The notes beneath the pieces are model-generated. The model had not been told where the DNA came from. It was given only the letters and a program-made list of their open reading frames with translations, and searched no databases. Positions 34,711 through 43,662 of a stretch of DNA of 64,000 nt are shown here, piece after piece; positions within the stretch are counted from its first letter, which is position 1; every line of letters begins with the position of its first letter. This DNA is from Geobacteraceae bacterium. Its GTDB lineage: Bacteria; Desulfobacterota; Desulfuromonadia; Geobacterales; Pseudopelobacteraceae. The stretch is taken from the NCBI GenBank assembly GCA_016720395.1, contig JADKKR010000004.1, forward strand, positions 186,001 through 250,000, read 5' to 3'. A program made the translations under genes and the position numbers.

Positions 34711-36093
34711 TTAGACTTCCAGACCGTAGCGTTCAAGCTTGCTGTAGAGGGTCTTACGGTCGATCTCCAGCAGTTTGGCGGCCTGGCTCTTGTTCTGCTC
34801 GACCAGCTCAAGGACCTTCTGGATATGATCCCGCTCCACCGCCCAGAGCGGTGAGGCCGTAAAGGCCGTATCCTCGCTGCGTACAGCCGGTGACACCGTC
34901 GAATAAGCTGCCCTTTGGGGTGCAAAGGGAAACAGGTCCGGGGTGATGACCGGCTCGTTGGCAAGAATGCAGGCCCTGCGGATGGTGTTTCTCAACTCCC
35001 TGACATTACCCGGCCACTGGTAGGCGCAGAGCGAGGCCATGGCTTCATCGGTGATCTCCCAGCTGCGGGAATCGTTTTCATTGCACTGCTGGATAAAGTA
35101 CCAGGACAGCGGGACGATGTCCTCGGGGCGCTGGCGCAGTGGCGGCACGGGGATCGGCAGCAGGTTGATCCTGTGGTACAGGTCTTCCCTGAATTCGCCG
35201 CGACTGACGCAGTCGGCCAGGATCTTGTTGGAGGCAAAGACAAAACGCACGTTGACGCGAATGTCGTGATTGCCCCCCATGCGGCGGAAGGTGCTGGTTT
35301 CGAGGATGCGCAGGAGCTTGACCTGGACATCGAGCGGCATTTCCGAAATCTCGTCCATGAACAGGGTCCCGGTATCGGCCAGCTCGAACAGACCGGCACG
35401 CCCTTTGCTGGCACCGGTGAACGCTCCCTGCATATGCCCGAAGAGTTCACTCTCCGCCGTGTTGGCATCGAACCTTCCGCAGTTGACCGTCACAAAAGGT
35501 TTGTTGCTGCGACGGCTGGCGTCATGTACCGCCCTGGCGATCAGCTCCTTGCCGGTACCGCTCTCACCGGCGATCAGCACATGCTCGTCCGTGGCACCCC
35601 AGCGCTGTACCGTTTCGAGAACCTTCAGTATCGGCTGGCTCCTGCCGATAATCTGGTGATTGCCGAATCGGTTTATCTCGAGCTTGAGGTTGATGTTTTC
35701 CAGCCGCAGGCGGTTCTTGTCACAGGCCTTATCGATCAGCATCTCCAGCTCTTCGAGCTTGATCGGCTTGGTCAGATAATCATAGGCGCCATGCTTGATG
35801 CACTCCACAGCAGTTTCGATCGTTCCGTGTCCGGTAAACATGATGACTTCCGGGATCGTCGATTCCGCCCGCATCTGCTTGAGGGCCTCGACCCCGTCCA
35901 TACCGGGCATGCGGACGTCCAGCAGCACCACGTTGAAGATCTCCTCCCGGTACACCGCCAGCCCCTCTTCACCGCTCGCCGTGGCAGTCACCTTGTACCC
36001 GGAACGTGCAAGCTCCATCTGCAGCAGTTCGCGGAGCGACTTGTCGTCCTCTACAACCAGTACCTTGGTATCATTACGAACTATTTCTGGCAT
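34711..36093 (-). CDS. NtrC/AtoC-type sigma-54 response regulator
   Basis: 460 aa: a receiver domain (VLVVEDDKSLREL, phospho-acceptor Asp in VVLLDVRMPGMDG, Lys in YDYLTKPIK), an AAA+ domain with Walker A GESGTGKE and the sigma-54-contacting GAFTGA loop, and a Fis-type C-terminal helix-turn-helix (SQAAKLLEIDRKTLYSKLERYG). It overlaps the upstream kinase gene by 13 nt, so it is the cognate regulator. The sigma-54 promoters across the window are its obvious candidate targets. Confidence 0.96.
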   Translation of the reverse strand: MPEIVRNDTKVLVVEDDKSLRELLQMELARSGYKVTATASGEEGLAVYREEIFNVVLLDVRMPGMDGVEALKQMRAESTIPEVIMFTGHGTIETAVECIKHGAYDYLTKPIKLEELEMLIDKACDKNRLRLENINLKLEINRFGNHQIIGRSQPILKVLETVQRWGATDEHVLIAGESGTGKELIARAVHDASRRSNKPFVTVNCGRFDANTAESELFGHMQGAFTGASKGRAGLFELADTGTLFMDEISEMPLDVQVKLLRILETSTFRRMGGNHDIRVNVRFVFASNKILADCVSRGEFREDLYHRINLLPIPVPPLRQRPEDIVPLSWYFIQQCNENDSRSWEITDEAMASLCAYQWPGNVRELRNTIRRACILANEPVITPDLFPFAPQRAAYSTVSPAVRSEDTAFTASPLWAVERDHIQKVLELVEQNKSQAAKLLEIDRKTLYSKLERYGLEV

Positions 36094-37298
36094 GCCGGTA
36101 TCCTTACGGTAAATTTCGATCCCTTGCCAACCTGGCTTTCGACACTGATGTCCCCGCCATGCCGCTTGATGATGTTATATGTGACCGCCAGCCCGAGACC
36201 GTTGCCCTGCCCGACATTCTTCGTGGTGAAAAACGGGTCCCAGATCTGATCGATGGCATCCCTGGGTATCCCGCAGCCTGAATCCTTGATCTGAAACATG
36301 ACCTTCGACTGCCTTGTCACCCTGGTGGTTATTTCCACGAGACCGGACCCCTGAATCGCCTGATGCGCATTTATCAGAAGGTTCATGCAGACCTGGCGGA
36401 GACCGGTCGGGTCGCCGATGACATCAGGAAGATCGCTCTGCAGGCTGGTCTGGATCTCGATCCTGTCGTAGTGGGATTTATAGCGGACAAGCTCCAGAAC
36501 CTCTGTCAGAATCTCATTGACGTTGATGTTGCTGACAGAGCCGTCCGACTTGCGGCTGAAGGAGAGCAGCGAATCGATGATGCCCTTGCAGCGGTAGGAC
36601 TCCCGGACTATCACCTGCAGGTATTTCGGAAAGGCATCCAGCCTCGGATCCGTGGCCAGCCCTTCTTCTTCTTTGAAGCGCCTCAGCAGGGCCTCGGCAT
36701 AGCCGGCAACCGACGAGAGCGGATTGTTGATCTCGTGGGCGACGCCGGCAGCCAGCACCCCGATACTGGACAGCTTCTCGGCCTGTATCAGCTGCAGTTC
36801 CTGAAGCCGCTTTTCTGTTACGTCACGCAGAAAGAGGAGTGTTCTGTTCTGCCCCCCCTTGCTGTCCTCGATCGGTGTCGCGGTAACGTCAAAGTAGCGG
36901 GCTTTCCCCTCCGCGGGCAGGGATGTGATCGAGATCTCGACCCGCTCGCCGGCCAGGGCCCGTTCAACGGGACATTCGTGCGGAGCCGATTCATGCTCGG
37001 GATGAAAGAGTTCTCGGCACGAACAGCCCGGCAGGGTCTGCTGGGGGAAATACTGCGGGCAGACGTGGTTGCGATGCTGTACGATACCGCTGCTGTCGTA
37101 CACAATAACGCCGTCACTGATCGAGTCAAACATGGCCTGAAGTTCGCTGCTTTTACTGCGCAGCCCGAGATTTGCGGCCTCCAGTTCGTGGATCTTCTGT
37201 TTGACCTCGGCATAGAATCCGATTTTGGAATTGTCCAGCCCGAGCAGCCGCTCGAGGGAGGATTCATCCAGCTTTGTCCGGATGGCGATCTTGTCCAT
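36081..37298 (-). CDS. PAS sensor histidine kinase of the Fe-ADH operon
   Basis: 405 aa: a short N-terminal coiled coil, one PAS domain with the Cys/His set NHVCPQYFP, GCSCRELFHP, CPVERALAGERVE (residues about 60-170), HisKA with AHEINNPLSSVAGYAEAL, and a complete HATPase domain (KDSGCGI, GNGLGLAVT). It is strongly similar to the C-terminal two-thirds of the kinase at 21431-23407. Its ATG overlaps the Fe-ADH stop (TGATG) and its end overlaps the regulator start. The conserved cysteines suggest a metal or redox sensor, which is inference. Confidence 0.95.
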   Translation of the reverse strand: MDKIAIRTKLDESSLERLLGLDNSKIGFYAEVKQKIHELEAANLGLRSKSSELQAMFDSISDGVIVYDSSGIVQHRNHVCPQYFPQQTLPGCSCRELFHPEHESAPHECPVERALAGERVEISITSLPAEGKARYFDVTATPIEDSKGGQNRTLLFLRDVTEKRLQELQLIQAEKLSSIGVLAAGVAHEINNPLSSVAGYAEALLRRFKEEEGLATDPRLDAFPKYLQVIVRESYRCKGIIDSLLSFSRKSDGSVSNINVNEILTEVLELVRYKSHYDRIEIQTSLQSDLPDVIGDPTGLRQVCMNLLINAHQAIQGSGLVEITTRVTRQSKVMFQIKDSGCGIPRDAIDQIWDPFFTTKNVGQGNGLGLAVTYNIIKRHGGDISVESQVGKGSKFTVRIPACQK

Positions 37299-38464
37299 CA
37301 GTACGCCCTCTCCAGGATGCGCAGGAGGTCCTCTTCATCAGCTTCACGCGGTGACGTGACGATGCAGACGTCCTTGAGCGCCTGGCGCGCCAGTTCCGGC
37401 AGGTCCTTGCGGAGAACCCCGATGCTGCGCAGGCTGCGCGGTGCTCCGCTGGCCTCGAGAAGCGAGTCGAGAGTCTCCTGGACCTTTTCACTGGCAGCAC
37501 TGATATCGCCGTTGGCACGATGACCCAGTCCCCAGGCAAGTTCCTGCAGCTTTTCGGTAACCACCGGGATATCGTAGCGGATCACCTCCGGCAGCAGGAT
37601 CGCATTGATGCTGCCGTGGTTTGCATCATACAGGCCGCCAATCGGGTGCGCCAGGGCGTGAACAATGCCGAGCATGGAGTTGGAGAAGGCCATGCCGGCA
37701 TGCAGACTGGCACGCGCCAGGTTTTCCAGATCCTCCGGTCTGCGTTCGTGGACGGCGTCTGCCAGGCTGCCCGACAGCAGGCGCAGCGCCTTGATGGCAT
37801 GCACATCGGTGAGGGTCGTCGAGGCGATCGAGAAAAAGGCCTCCATGGCATGGCTGAGGGCATCGGTAGCGGTGGTGCCGACAAATTCATCCGGCAGGGT
37901 GGTCAGGGTGTCCGGGTCGGTCAGGCTGATGTCCGGGGCAACACAGCGGCTCATGATACAGATCTTGCGCAGGTGTTCCGTATCGCTGATGATTGCGAAC
38001 TGGGATACATCCGAGCCGGTCCCGCAGGTCGTCGGACAGAGCACCAGCGGCGGTAGGGGGCGGATGATCCGGTCCGGCCCCTCAAAATCACGGATCCGGC
38101 CGCCATTGGAGACGAGTATGGCGATCGCCTTGGCCGCATCCATGGAACTGCCGCCGCCCAGGCCGACAATCACATCAGCGCCGTGGCGAAGATATTCCCT
38201 GACCCCGGCTTCGACCTCGTGGTCCTTGGGATTGGGGGTTATCCCGTCATAGTAGACAAAATCAAGCCCGGCATCCAGCAGACTGCGCATGACCTGGTCA
38301 ACCCAGCCTGCATTGAACAGTCCCTTGTCGCTGACCAGAAAGATCTTTCTGCCTCCCAGCCTGCGGGCGCAGGCACCCACCTGGTTCAGCATGCCTCTGC
38401 CGAAAATAATTTCAGGGACTTCGAATTTATAATGATGCAGCGTGCTGTCCTGATGTTTTTCCAT
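37298..38464 (-). CDS. Iron-containing alcohol dehydrogenase (kinase-coupled)
   Basis: 388 aa from the ATG at 38464 (GGAAGG upstream); a TTG 24 nt earlier is less likely. Motifs: GLGGGSSMDAAKAIA near residue 95, TTCGTGSDVSQF near 140, and iron ligands in HALAHPIGGLYDANHGSINAI near 255-275. It is distinct from the Fe-ADH at 31510-32715. First gene of an operon with kinase and regulator, suggesting that the enzyme's substrate or product is what the kinase monitors. Confidence 0.94.
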   Translation of the reverse strand: MEKHQDSTLHHYKFEVPEIIFGRGMLNQVGACARRLGGRKIFLVSDKGLFNAGWVDQVMRSLLDAGLDFVYYDGITPNPKDHEVEAGVREYLRHGADVIVGLGGGSSMDAAKAIAILVSNGGRIRDFEGPDRIIRPLPPLVLCPTTCGTGSDVSQFAIISDTEHLRKICIMSRCVAPDISLTDPDTLTTLPDEFVGTTATDALSHAMEAFFSIASTTLTDVHAIKALRLLSGSLADAVHERRPEDLENLARASLHAGMAFSNSMLGIVHALAHPIGGLYDANHGSINAILLPEVIRYDIPVVTEKLQELAWGLGHRANGDISAASEKVQETLDSLLEASGAPRSLRSIGVLRKDLPELARQALKDVCIVTSPREADEEDLLRILERAY

Positions 38465-38551
38465 TTCCGGCCTTCCCTGGCGGATCAACCGCTCTCAGCC
38501 CCCCCCCGCTGATGTGGGGCGTCAGCCGGGCGGCATATCCTTATAGTTACA

Positions 38552-38568
38552 AGCAATGCCCGTGCCTA
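38552..38568 (-). promoter_or_regulatory. Sigma-54 promoter of the Fe-ADH/kinase/regulator operon
   Basis: Reading leftward, TAGGCACGGGCATTGCT has GGCACG-N4-TTGCT, missing only the first T of the consensus, with GG-N10-GC spacing. It lies about 90 nt before the ATG, back to back with the promoter at 38840-38856. The region between holds no gene. Confidence 0.82.
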
Positions 38569-38839
38569 ATACAAAACCAGGTTTTAGATTTTACCCTTTT
38601 TTGACCCTTCCTTGATTAATTTCCATTCAGCTTCTGCCGGGACCGCCTATCCAGCATTTCCCGGGAAAGGATGGGACAATTCTCTACGGTGTAGAACTCT
38701 TCCTCATTACTATATCACATAACAATTACGGCATGTTAGAAAATATGTCCTTTTTGTCCACACCTGTCTCCGACACCCACTTCGGCAACGACGCACACAT
38801 AACATGCTGATAATAAACAAAAAAACCATTGTTTTATTT

Positions 38840-38856
38840 TTGGCACCGTGGTTGCA
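38840..38856 (+). promoter_or_regulatory. Sigma-54 promoter of the porin operon
   Basis: TTGGCACCGTGGTTGCA matches the -24/-12 consensus with GG-N10-GC spacing. The porin ATG is about 290 nt downstream, a long leader with no clear frame of its own. Confidence 0.85.
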
Positions 38857-39146
38857 CATGCTTTATCAACCGATAGTAAAGACAGGTGCGGCTGCACATG
38901 GTGAGTGGGGACTCTACGGGCAGCAGCTTTGAGAACATACAAAGAATCAGGGATAGGATCGTGTTTGGCTGCATGCAGGACCCGGATGACCGATGCACGA
39001 AACGACATTATGCACAGAAAGGAGAGGCGGGAGGTTTAGACGTGATGCCTGAACAGAAATTGTGATGCAGCAGATTCGTGATGTCTCACTGTTTATGGAA
39101 TTTGTGTGTGAGGACTTAAATTTAATTGAAAGAAGGGAGAAAAAGT

Positions 39147-40433
39147 ATGAAGAAGAGTATCGTATGGGCACTTGGACTTGTAGTGGCAGCATCATTGACC
39201 GTCAGCAAGCCGTGCAATGCGGCGTTTGTAATCGGCGGCGAGAACGGCTGGCAGATCAGCACGGATGGTATCGTGGATGTGTTTGCTACCTACAACACAA
39301 CTTCTCCACATCCTGGCGGGAGTCATGCTTTAAGTCTATTGGATAACACAGGGTCTGACTACAATCAGCGTTTCGGGGTCGACGTCGGCTTGCTACCTTC
39401 AGTAGTCGCCTTCAACATCAAGGCACCCACAACCAATGGCATTGATTCGACCGTCAGGATCGGCATCTATCCTAGTCTTGGAAATACGGGGAATGCAAGT
39501 CTTGCTGGCTCTCCAGGTCTTTCATCCTCCGACCGCTTTTCAGTCGGTCCAAACATCGACTTCCGTGAAATGTTCTACACAGCAAAGGGGGCCTACGGCG
39601 AACTGCTGGCAGGCCGCGCTCTGAACTTGTACCAGGCCAAGAATATTCTGAACGACATGACACTCCTTACCGCTGGCACCGTTGGCCTGCGCGCACACAC
39701 CGTCACCCTTGGGCATATCGGCTACGGGTATCTGTATACAGGCTTTGGCCCACAATTCCGTTACACCACACCAGATATGGCCGGCGTCAAGGTCGCCCTT
39801 GCGGTAGGTGAACCCTACGACATTAGTGGTGGAGACAAAACGAATTCACCCCGCGTCGAAGCAGAGATATCCTACGCCAAGACCTACGGTTCCACCTCGG
39901 TTCAAGCATGGCTCTCCGGACTATATCAGAACGCTACACGAAGCAATGCAGCTACAACCCGCCCGGGCGCCAGCGTAGATTCCATTGGCGGTGCCTACGG
40001 CCTGGGAGTCGGTATCGGCGGCCTGAACCTCCTGGGTTCCGGCTACGGCGGCCGGGGACTCGGTACGGTCAGTGTACAGGATGGCACCCCAAAAGTCGCC
40101 GGATTGTTCGGAGGCTCAACCGATGCTGATGGTACAGGGCGTCTTGACTGGGGCTTCCTGCTTCAGGCAACCTATCAGCTGACACCGTCGGTCAAGATCG
40201 GTGCCAACTACGGTCAGTCCCGTCAGGAAGAAACCGAACTTGATACAACAACCAGAACATCAGCAGGCGCTATTCTGGTCAAGAGGCAGGAATCGGCAAC
40301 GGTAAACGCGGTTTACAACCTCAACAAGTTCACCCAGTTCATTGCTGAGTACACCTATGCCCAGAACACCTGGCATGACAGTGCCAAGCAGCACTCCAAC
40401 CAGTTTGCCCTCGGGACCATGTTCTATTGGTAA
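39147..40433 (+). CDS. Outer-membrane porin-like protein
   Basis: 428 aa from the ATG at 39147 (GAAGGGAGAAA upstream). Signal peptide residues 1-28 (MKKSIVWALG...KPCNAA). The mature part is Gly/Ser/Thr-rich with alternating hydrophobic residues and ends in an aromatic residue (GTMFYW), as in outer-membrane beta barrels. It probably admits a substrate of the sigma-54 operon, such as short alcohols or amides (inference). Confidence 0.85.
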   Translation: MKKSIVWALGLVVAASLTVSKPCNAAFVIGGENGWQISTDGIVDVFATYNTTSPHPGGSHALSLLDNTGSDYNQRFGVDVGLLPSVVAFNIKAPTTNGIDSTVRIGIYPSLGNTGNASLAGSPGLSSSDRFSVGPNIDFREMFYTAKGAYGELLAGRALNLYQAKNILNDMTLLTAGTVGLRAHTVTLGHIGYGYLYTGFGPQFRYTTPDMAGVKVALAVGEPYDISGGDKTNSPRVEAEISYAKTYGSTSVQAWLSGLYQNATRSNAATTRPGASVDSIGGAYGLGVGIGGLNLLGSGYGGRGLGTVSVQDGTPKVAGLFGGSTDADGTGRLDWGFLLQATYQLTPSVKIGANYGQSRQEETELDTTTRTSAGAILVKRQESATVNAVYNLNKFTQFIAEYTYAQNTWHDSAKQHSNQFALGTMFYW

Positions 40434-40465
40434 ACTGCTGAACCACGTTAAGAGAGGAGATTAGC

Positions 40466-40738
40466 ATGCCTAAATACGTTATCGAGAGAGAAATACCCGG
40501 CGCCGGCGCAATCCCCCCGGCAGACCTGCAGGCAATATCACAGAAATCATGCAGCGTCCTTCAGGGGCTAGGCCCGCAGATCCAGTGGGTGCAGAGCTAC
40601 GTGACCGACGACAAGATCTACTGTATCTACATCGCTCCCAACAAGGAGATGGTTGTCGAGCATGCCAAGCAGGGCGGCTTCCCCGCCAACAGCGTTGCAG
40701 AAATCAGGACCATGATTGACCCGACCACAGCCGAATAA
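40466..40738 (+). CDS. DUF4242-type protein
   Basis: 90 aa with the compact alpha/beta pattern MPKYVIEREIPGAG, then WVQSYVTDDKIYCIYIAP and a closing AGGFPANS-like segment (QGGFPANSVAEIR). It matches the DUF4242 family, one member of which (SCO4226) is a nickel-binding protein; the function here is unknown. AGAGAGGAG precedes the ATG, and a stem CCCTCCCGG/CCGGGAGAGGG follows the stop. Confidence 0.8.
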   Translation: MPKYVIEREIPGAGAIPPADLQAISQKSCSVLQGLGPQIQWVQSYVTDDKIYCIYIAPNKEMVVEHAKQGGFPANSVAEIRTMIDPTTAE

Positions 40739-40804
40739 GTATTCTTTTGCTCCCCTCCCGGTTACCGCCGGGAGAGGGACTGTAATTTAATTGAGGAGGA
40801 AGAA

Positions 40805-41335
40805 ATGACGTTAGCGCTGCTTGTATTGATTGGTATCATGTGGATCCCGGTAGGTTTGTTCTTCCTTGGCTACGGCGAAGCGAAAAGCACCGGCTTCGTC
40901 AGTGCGGTTGTCGGCATCCTGGTTGTCATCGGTGCGACCCTCCAGGCCGCCGTCTTTACCGACCCCTTTACCGCCGGACTGCTGTTTGTGTTCGGTGTCC
41001 TCTACCTGCAGACCGGACACGCCCTTATGACGGGGGTGGAAGACCTGCGAACCGTAGGCAACGGCGCTCTGCTGGTCGGCATCGTCTGCGCCGTGTATGC
41101 CTACCTGTTTGCCACCGGCGGCGGACTGAAGCCCGATGGCACGACCATCATCGGCGTCACCCCGTATCTGGCGTTCATGAACCTGACATTCGTCGTGATC
41201 TGCTTTACCGTGACCGGCGTGACCTACGGCAAGATCAACCCCAAGGCTGCTGCCTACATGTTCATTGTGCTGACGTTCACCTGCCTGCTGACTCCGGCAT
41301 TCGCACTTATGGGATACGGCAAGCTTCCGTTTTAG
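40805..41335 (+). CDS. AmiS/UreI-family membrane channel-like protein
   Basis: 176 aa with six hydrophobic helices and the AmiS/UreI-type features GYGEAKSTGF near residue 23 and YLQTGHALMTG near 75. UreI is a urea channel and AmiS an amide transporter; no amidase or urease lies here. In this operon it may pass a small neutral solute such as ethanol, an aldehyde or an amide (inference). GAGGAGGAAG precedes the ATG. Confidence 0.85.
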   Translation: MTLALLVLIGIMWIPVGLFFLGYGEAKSTGFVSAVVGILVVIGATLQAAVFTDPFTAGLLFVFGVLYLQTGHALMTGVEDLRTVGNGALLVGIVCAVYAYLFATGGGLKPDGTTIIGVTPYLAFMNLTFVVICFTVTGVTYGKINPKAAAYMFIVLTFTCLLTPAFALMGYGKLPF

Positions 41336-41515
41336 TGCGCTGGACGTGCCTCTCTGACGAACCTATCCTGTCTGAAAGGCTTGAATGTAATTAAGCAAAC
41401 TGCAGGTTAACAGGATCCGTACTCGAAAGCGTAATTTCAACAAAAGGCCAGAACCCCGTAACGGCATGGCAAGCGTAGCGGCAAAGCTGCAAAATTATCG
41501 CGAAACGAGACTGGA

Positions 41516-41547
41516 ACAGGGGTACCTATGGTGCCCCTGTTTTTTTG
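41516..41547 (+). terminator. Terminator of the porin operon
   Basis: ACAGGGGTACC, loop TAT, GGTGCCCCTGT and then a T run. The 180 nt between the last stop codon and this hairpin contain no gene; short hairpin-prone text (CATGGCAAGCGTAGCGGCAAAGCTGC) is present but I cannot assign it. Confidence 0.9.
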
Positions 41548-41607
41548 TTCAGAAGCTTCGGCGCTGCAATCCGGTGTCTGTCATAAAACTTTGTTTTTTT
41601 TGTATTA

Positions 41608-41624
41608 TTGGCCCGAGTATTGCG
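41608..41624 (+). promoter_or_regulatory. Sigma-54 promoter before the SHOCT-like protein
   Basis: TTGGCCCGAGTATTGCG has GG-N10-GC spacing and TTGC; GGCCC replaces GGCAC. The ATG lies 55 nt downstream, ideal spacing. Confidence 0.65.
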
Positions 41625-41678
41625 TAAAAATCCACTGTTTAGGTGTATCAGCAATTCAAATCAGTCCGGGGAGGATCT

Positions 41679-42506
41679 ATGAACATGTATCAAGGCACAC
41701 GGGCCGTCCGGCTCTTTTCAGTCGCCGCAATAGTGGTTTCCCTGTCGTTTGCAGTGGTAGCTCAGGCTGCAGGCAGCCGCCAGCTCTGGCACAGCCGTGA
41801 GCAGTTCGTGGCGCTGGAGCCGCTGGAAAAACCGTCCTCCGGGTCGATGCAGACCAACGACCACCCGGTCGAGCTGACTTTGGAGAAACTGACCGCAATC
41901 CTTGAGTCCATCGACATACGTGCTTCGGCCGGAGGCAAACCGGAAGCACTCTTCACGAAAGCGACGGTCGAGGTAATTGTCCCGGAGCTGTTAAACGGAC
42001 TCAGGCTGGCAACTCCGACTGAGGATGTCACCTTTGCCGTCATTGGCCTACACAGTGCATTGTACGGCCTGGCCAAGAGCCCAAGGGTAACCACGGGCAG
42101 GGTGTTTTACAAGGACGGCAGGCTTAGTATCATCTTCGGTTTGGTCCAGCAGGAAGTCAGGGACCGTGATGACCGTCGCCTGTTTCCTTTCACACCCGGA
42201 AGCAGGAGTGCGGTCGCACCGGGAGACTGGACGCTGCTGCCACAAACCGGGCGAAGTGGCTTCAGCCTGGTCAGGAAGGACTGGGTGACTTTTAGCGACG
42301 AGTGGCTGGCACCCGTCGCGCCGGCACCAGTTGTCGAACAGAAAACACCGCCGGTGCCGGCCGCAGCTGCGCAACCCGTGAAGACAGCCAGCGAACCGCG
42401 CAACCCCTCGGAGCGCCTGACCATTCTCAACGAACTCAAAAACAAGGGGCTCATAACCGAGGATGAATTCCGAACCAAGCGCCTTGAGATTTTGAACGGG
42501 ATTTGA
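41679..42506 (+). CDS. Exported protein with C-terminal SHOCT-like helix
   Basis: 275 aa from the ATG at 41679 (GGGGAGGATC upstream). A signal peptide covers residues 1-30 (ends VVAQAAG). No known enzyme motif is seen in the central region. A proline/alanine linker (PAPVVEQKTPPVPAAAAQP) leads to a closing SHOCT-type segment ERLTILNELKNKGLITEDEF. SHOCT helices often mediate oligomerisation. The function is unknown; the sigma-54 promoter ties it to the alcohol genes. Confidence 0.75.
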   Translation: MNMYQGTRAVRLFSVAAIVVSLSFAVVAQAAGSRQLWHSREQFVALEPLEKPSSGSMQTNDHPVELTLEKLTAILESIDIRASAGGKPEALFTKATVEVIVPELLNGLRLATPTEDVTFAVIGLHSALYGLAKSPRVTTGRVFYKDGRLSIIFGLVQQEVRDRDDRRLFPFTPGSRSAVAPGDWTLLPQTGRSGFSLVRKDWVTFSDEWLAPVAPAPVVEQKTPPVPAAAAQPVKTASEPRNPSERLTILNELKNKGLITEDEFRTKRLEILNGI

Positions 42507-42589
42507 ATGGTTTTCGCGCTGTTCCCGGTAAACAGGTAACGATCAGCTCAGAATATAATCAGTACCACGCTCCACAAGGAGGCAGTGTG

Positions 42590-42886
42590 ATGTCACAAAA
42601 ACTTACCGTACTGGCCCGCATCAGGGCCAAAGCAGGCCGGGAAGAGGAGGTCTTGCGCGAGATCGTGTCACTGATCGCTCCGACCCGCAGCGAAGCCGGC
42701 TGTATCACCTATGACCTCCACCGCGCCCAGGACGACCCGGCGCTGTTCTGCCTGTATGAGACCTGGCGCAGCCGCCGGGACCTTGATGAGCATCTTGCCA
42801 CGCCCTATCTGCAGGGATTTCTGGGTAAGGCCCCCGATATGCTGGCCGAACCGGTTGATCTCTCCTTCTGGAGTAAACTCGGCTAG
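42590..42886 (+). CDS. Antibiotic-biosynthesis-monooxygenase-fold protein (ABM family)
   Basis: 98 aa from the ATG at 42590 (AAGGAGG upstream). The pattern KLTVLARIRAKAGREEEVLREI...PTRSEAGCITYDLHRAQDDP...FCLYETWRSR matches the small dimeric ABM fold (YgiN/quinol or heme-related enzymes). Likely a quinol monooxygenase-like or stress protein; the substrate is unknown. Confidence 0.85.
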   Translation: MSQKLTVLARIRAKAGREEEVLREIVSLIAPTRSEAGCITYDLHRAQDDPALFCLYETWRSRRDLDEHLATPYLQGFLGKAPDMLAEPVDLSFWSKLG

Positions 42887-42990
42887 GCCGTTGCGCGGCT
42901 GTTGATCCGTTGCCCGTTTGTCTTGATGCTGAACAGGGCATGATAATAATTGTTCGCATTTTGTGGTTTTACGAGTATACTTACTTTAGA

Positions 42991-43002
42991 TCAAACGTTT
43001 GA
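42991..43002. promoter_or_regulatory. Palindromic operator upstream of tetR
   Basis: TCAAACGTTTGA is a perfect 12-bp palindrome 38 nt before the TetR start codon. A near-copy sits at 43665-43675 downstream of the same gene. Confidence 0.65.
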
Positions 43003-43039
43003 ACAATAAGTTACGATAGAGGCTACCGGGAGGCCTGGC

Positions 43040-43630
43040 GTGGCTGACAAAGATTGCCGCGAGAATATTATTGCTTCAGCCGTCCCCTTATTCGCCGCCA
43101 AGGGGCTGAACGGTGTGAGCGTGCGTGAACTGGCCAGTGCGGCCGGTGTCAACCTTTCCATGATCTCGTACTACTTCGGCGGTAAAGAGGGACTGTATGC
43201 CGCCATACTGACAGAACAGTTTGCCATCCTGCGAACGCTGGACGAGATCGATCAGATGGAGATCGATACGCTACAAAAATTCGAACTGTACGTCCGCGCC
43301 ACGGTTTCGCGCTATCGCAAAAATCCATACCTGCTGCGCTTTTACACCAGTGAACTGACCAATCCTACCGCCTGCTTTGAGACCATTGTAAAGCCGGCGA
43401 TCAATAAAGTCGTGCAGATGCTCCTTGATAACTTTACCGACGGTCTTTCCCATAAAAAGTTCCGGGAGGACCTTGACCCTGCAGACACCGTACTGGCCCT
43501 GGCCGGTATGATAAACTTTTACTTTCTCCTCGAACCGGCAACAGCGGAATTGGTCGATCACACACCCGAACGTGATGAAAAACTGATCCGCCACATCATG
43601 GATATCTTCTCACGGGGGATTCTAAAATAA
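43040..43630 (+). CDS. TetR/AcrR-family repressor
   Basis: 196 aa starting at GTG (GGGAGG 6 nt upstream). The N-terminal helix-turn-helix is of TetR type: IIASAVPLFAAKGLNGVSVRELASAAGVNLSMISYYFGGKEGLY is recognisable in shorter blocks (FAAKGLNGVSVRELA; SMISYYFGGKEGLY). The C-terminal half is an unassigned ligand domain resembling the CerR/YbiH subgroup. The palindromes on both sides suggest autoregulation and control of the small gene downstream. Confidence 0.93.
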   Translation: MADKDCRENIIASAVPLFAAKGLNGVSVRELASAAGVNLSMISYYFGGKEGLYAAILTEQFAILRTLDEIDQMEIDTLQKFELYVRATVSRYRKNPYLLRFYTSELTNPTACFETIVKPAINKVVQMLLDNFTDGLSHKKFREDLDPADTVLALAGMINFYFLLEPATAELVDHTPERDEKLIRHIMDIFSRGILK

Positions 43631-43662
43631 TGGCGCTGCTATTTTTTTTCACAACCAAAGAA

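Noticed and set aside
34915..36249. Plus-strand frame opposite the response regulator
   Set aside because: Same shadow effect; the regulator on the minus strand is unambiguous.
41336..41515. Cyclic di-GMP-type riboswitch after the UreI-like gene
   Set aside because: GCAAAGC-like text is present, but the conserved GGCAAACC and GGGACGCAAAGCC blocks are not, and the following terminator ends an upstream operon.
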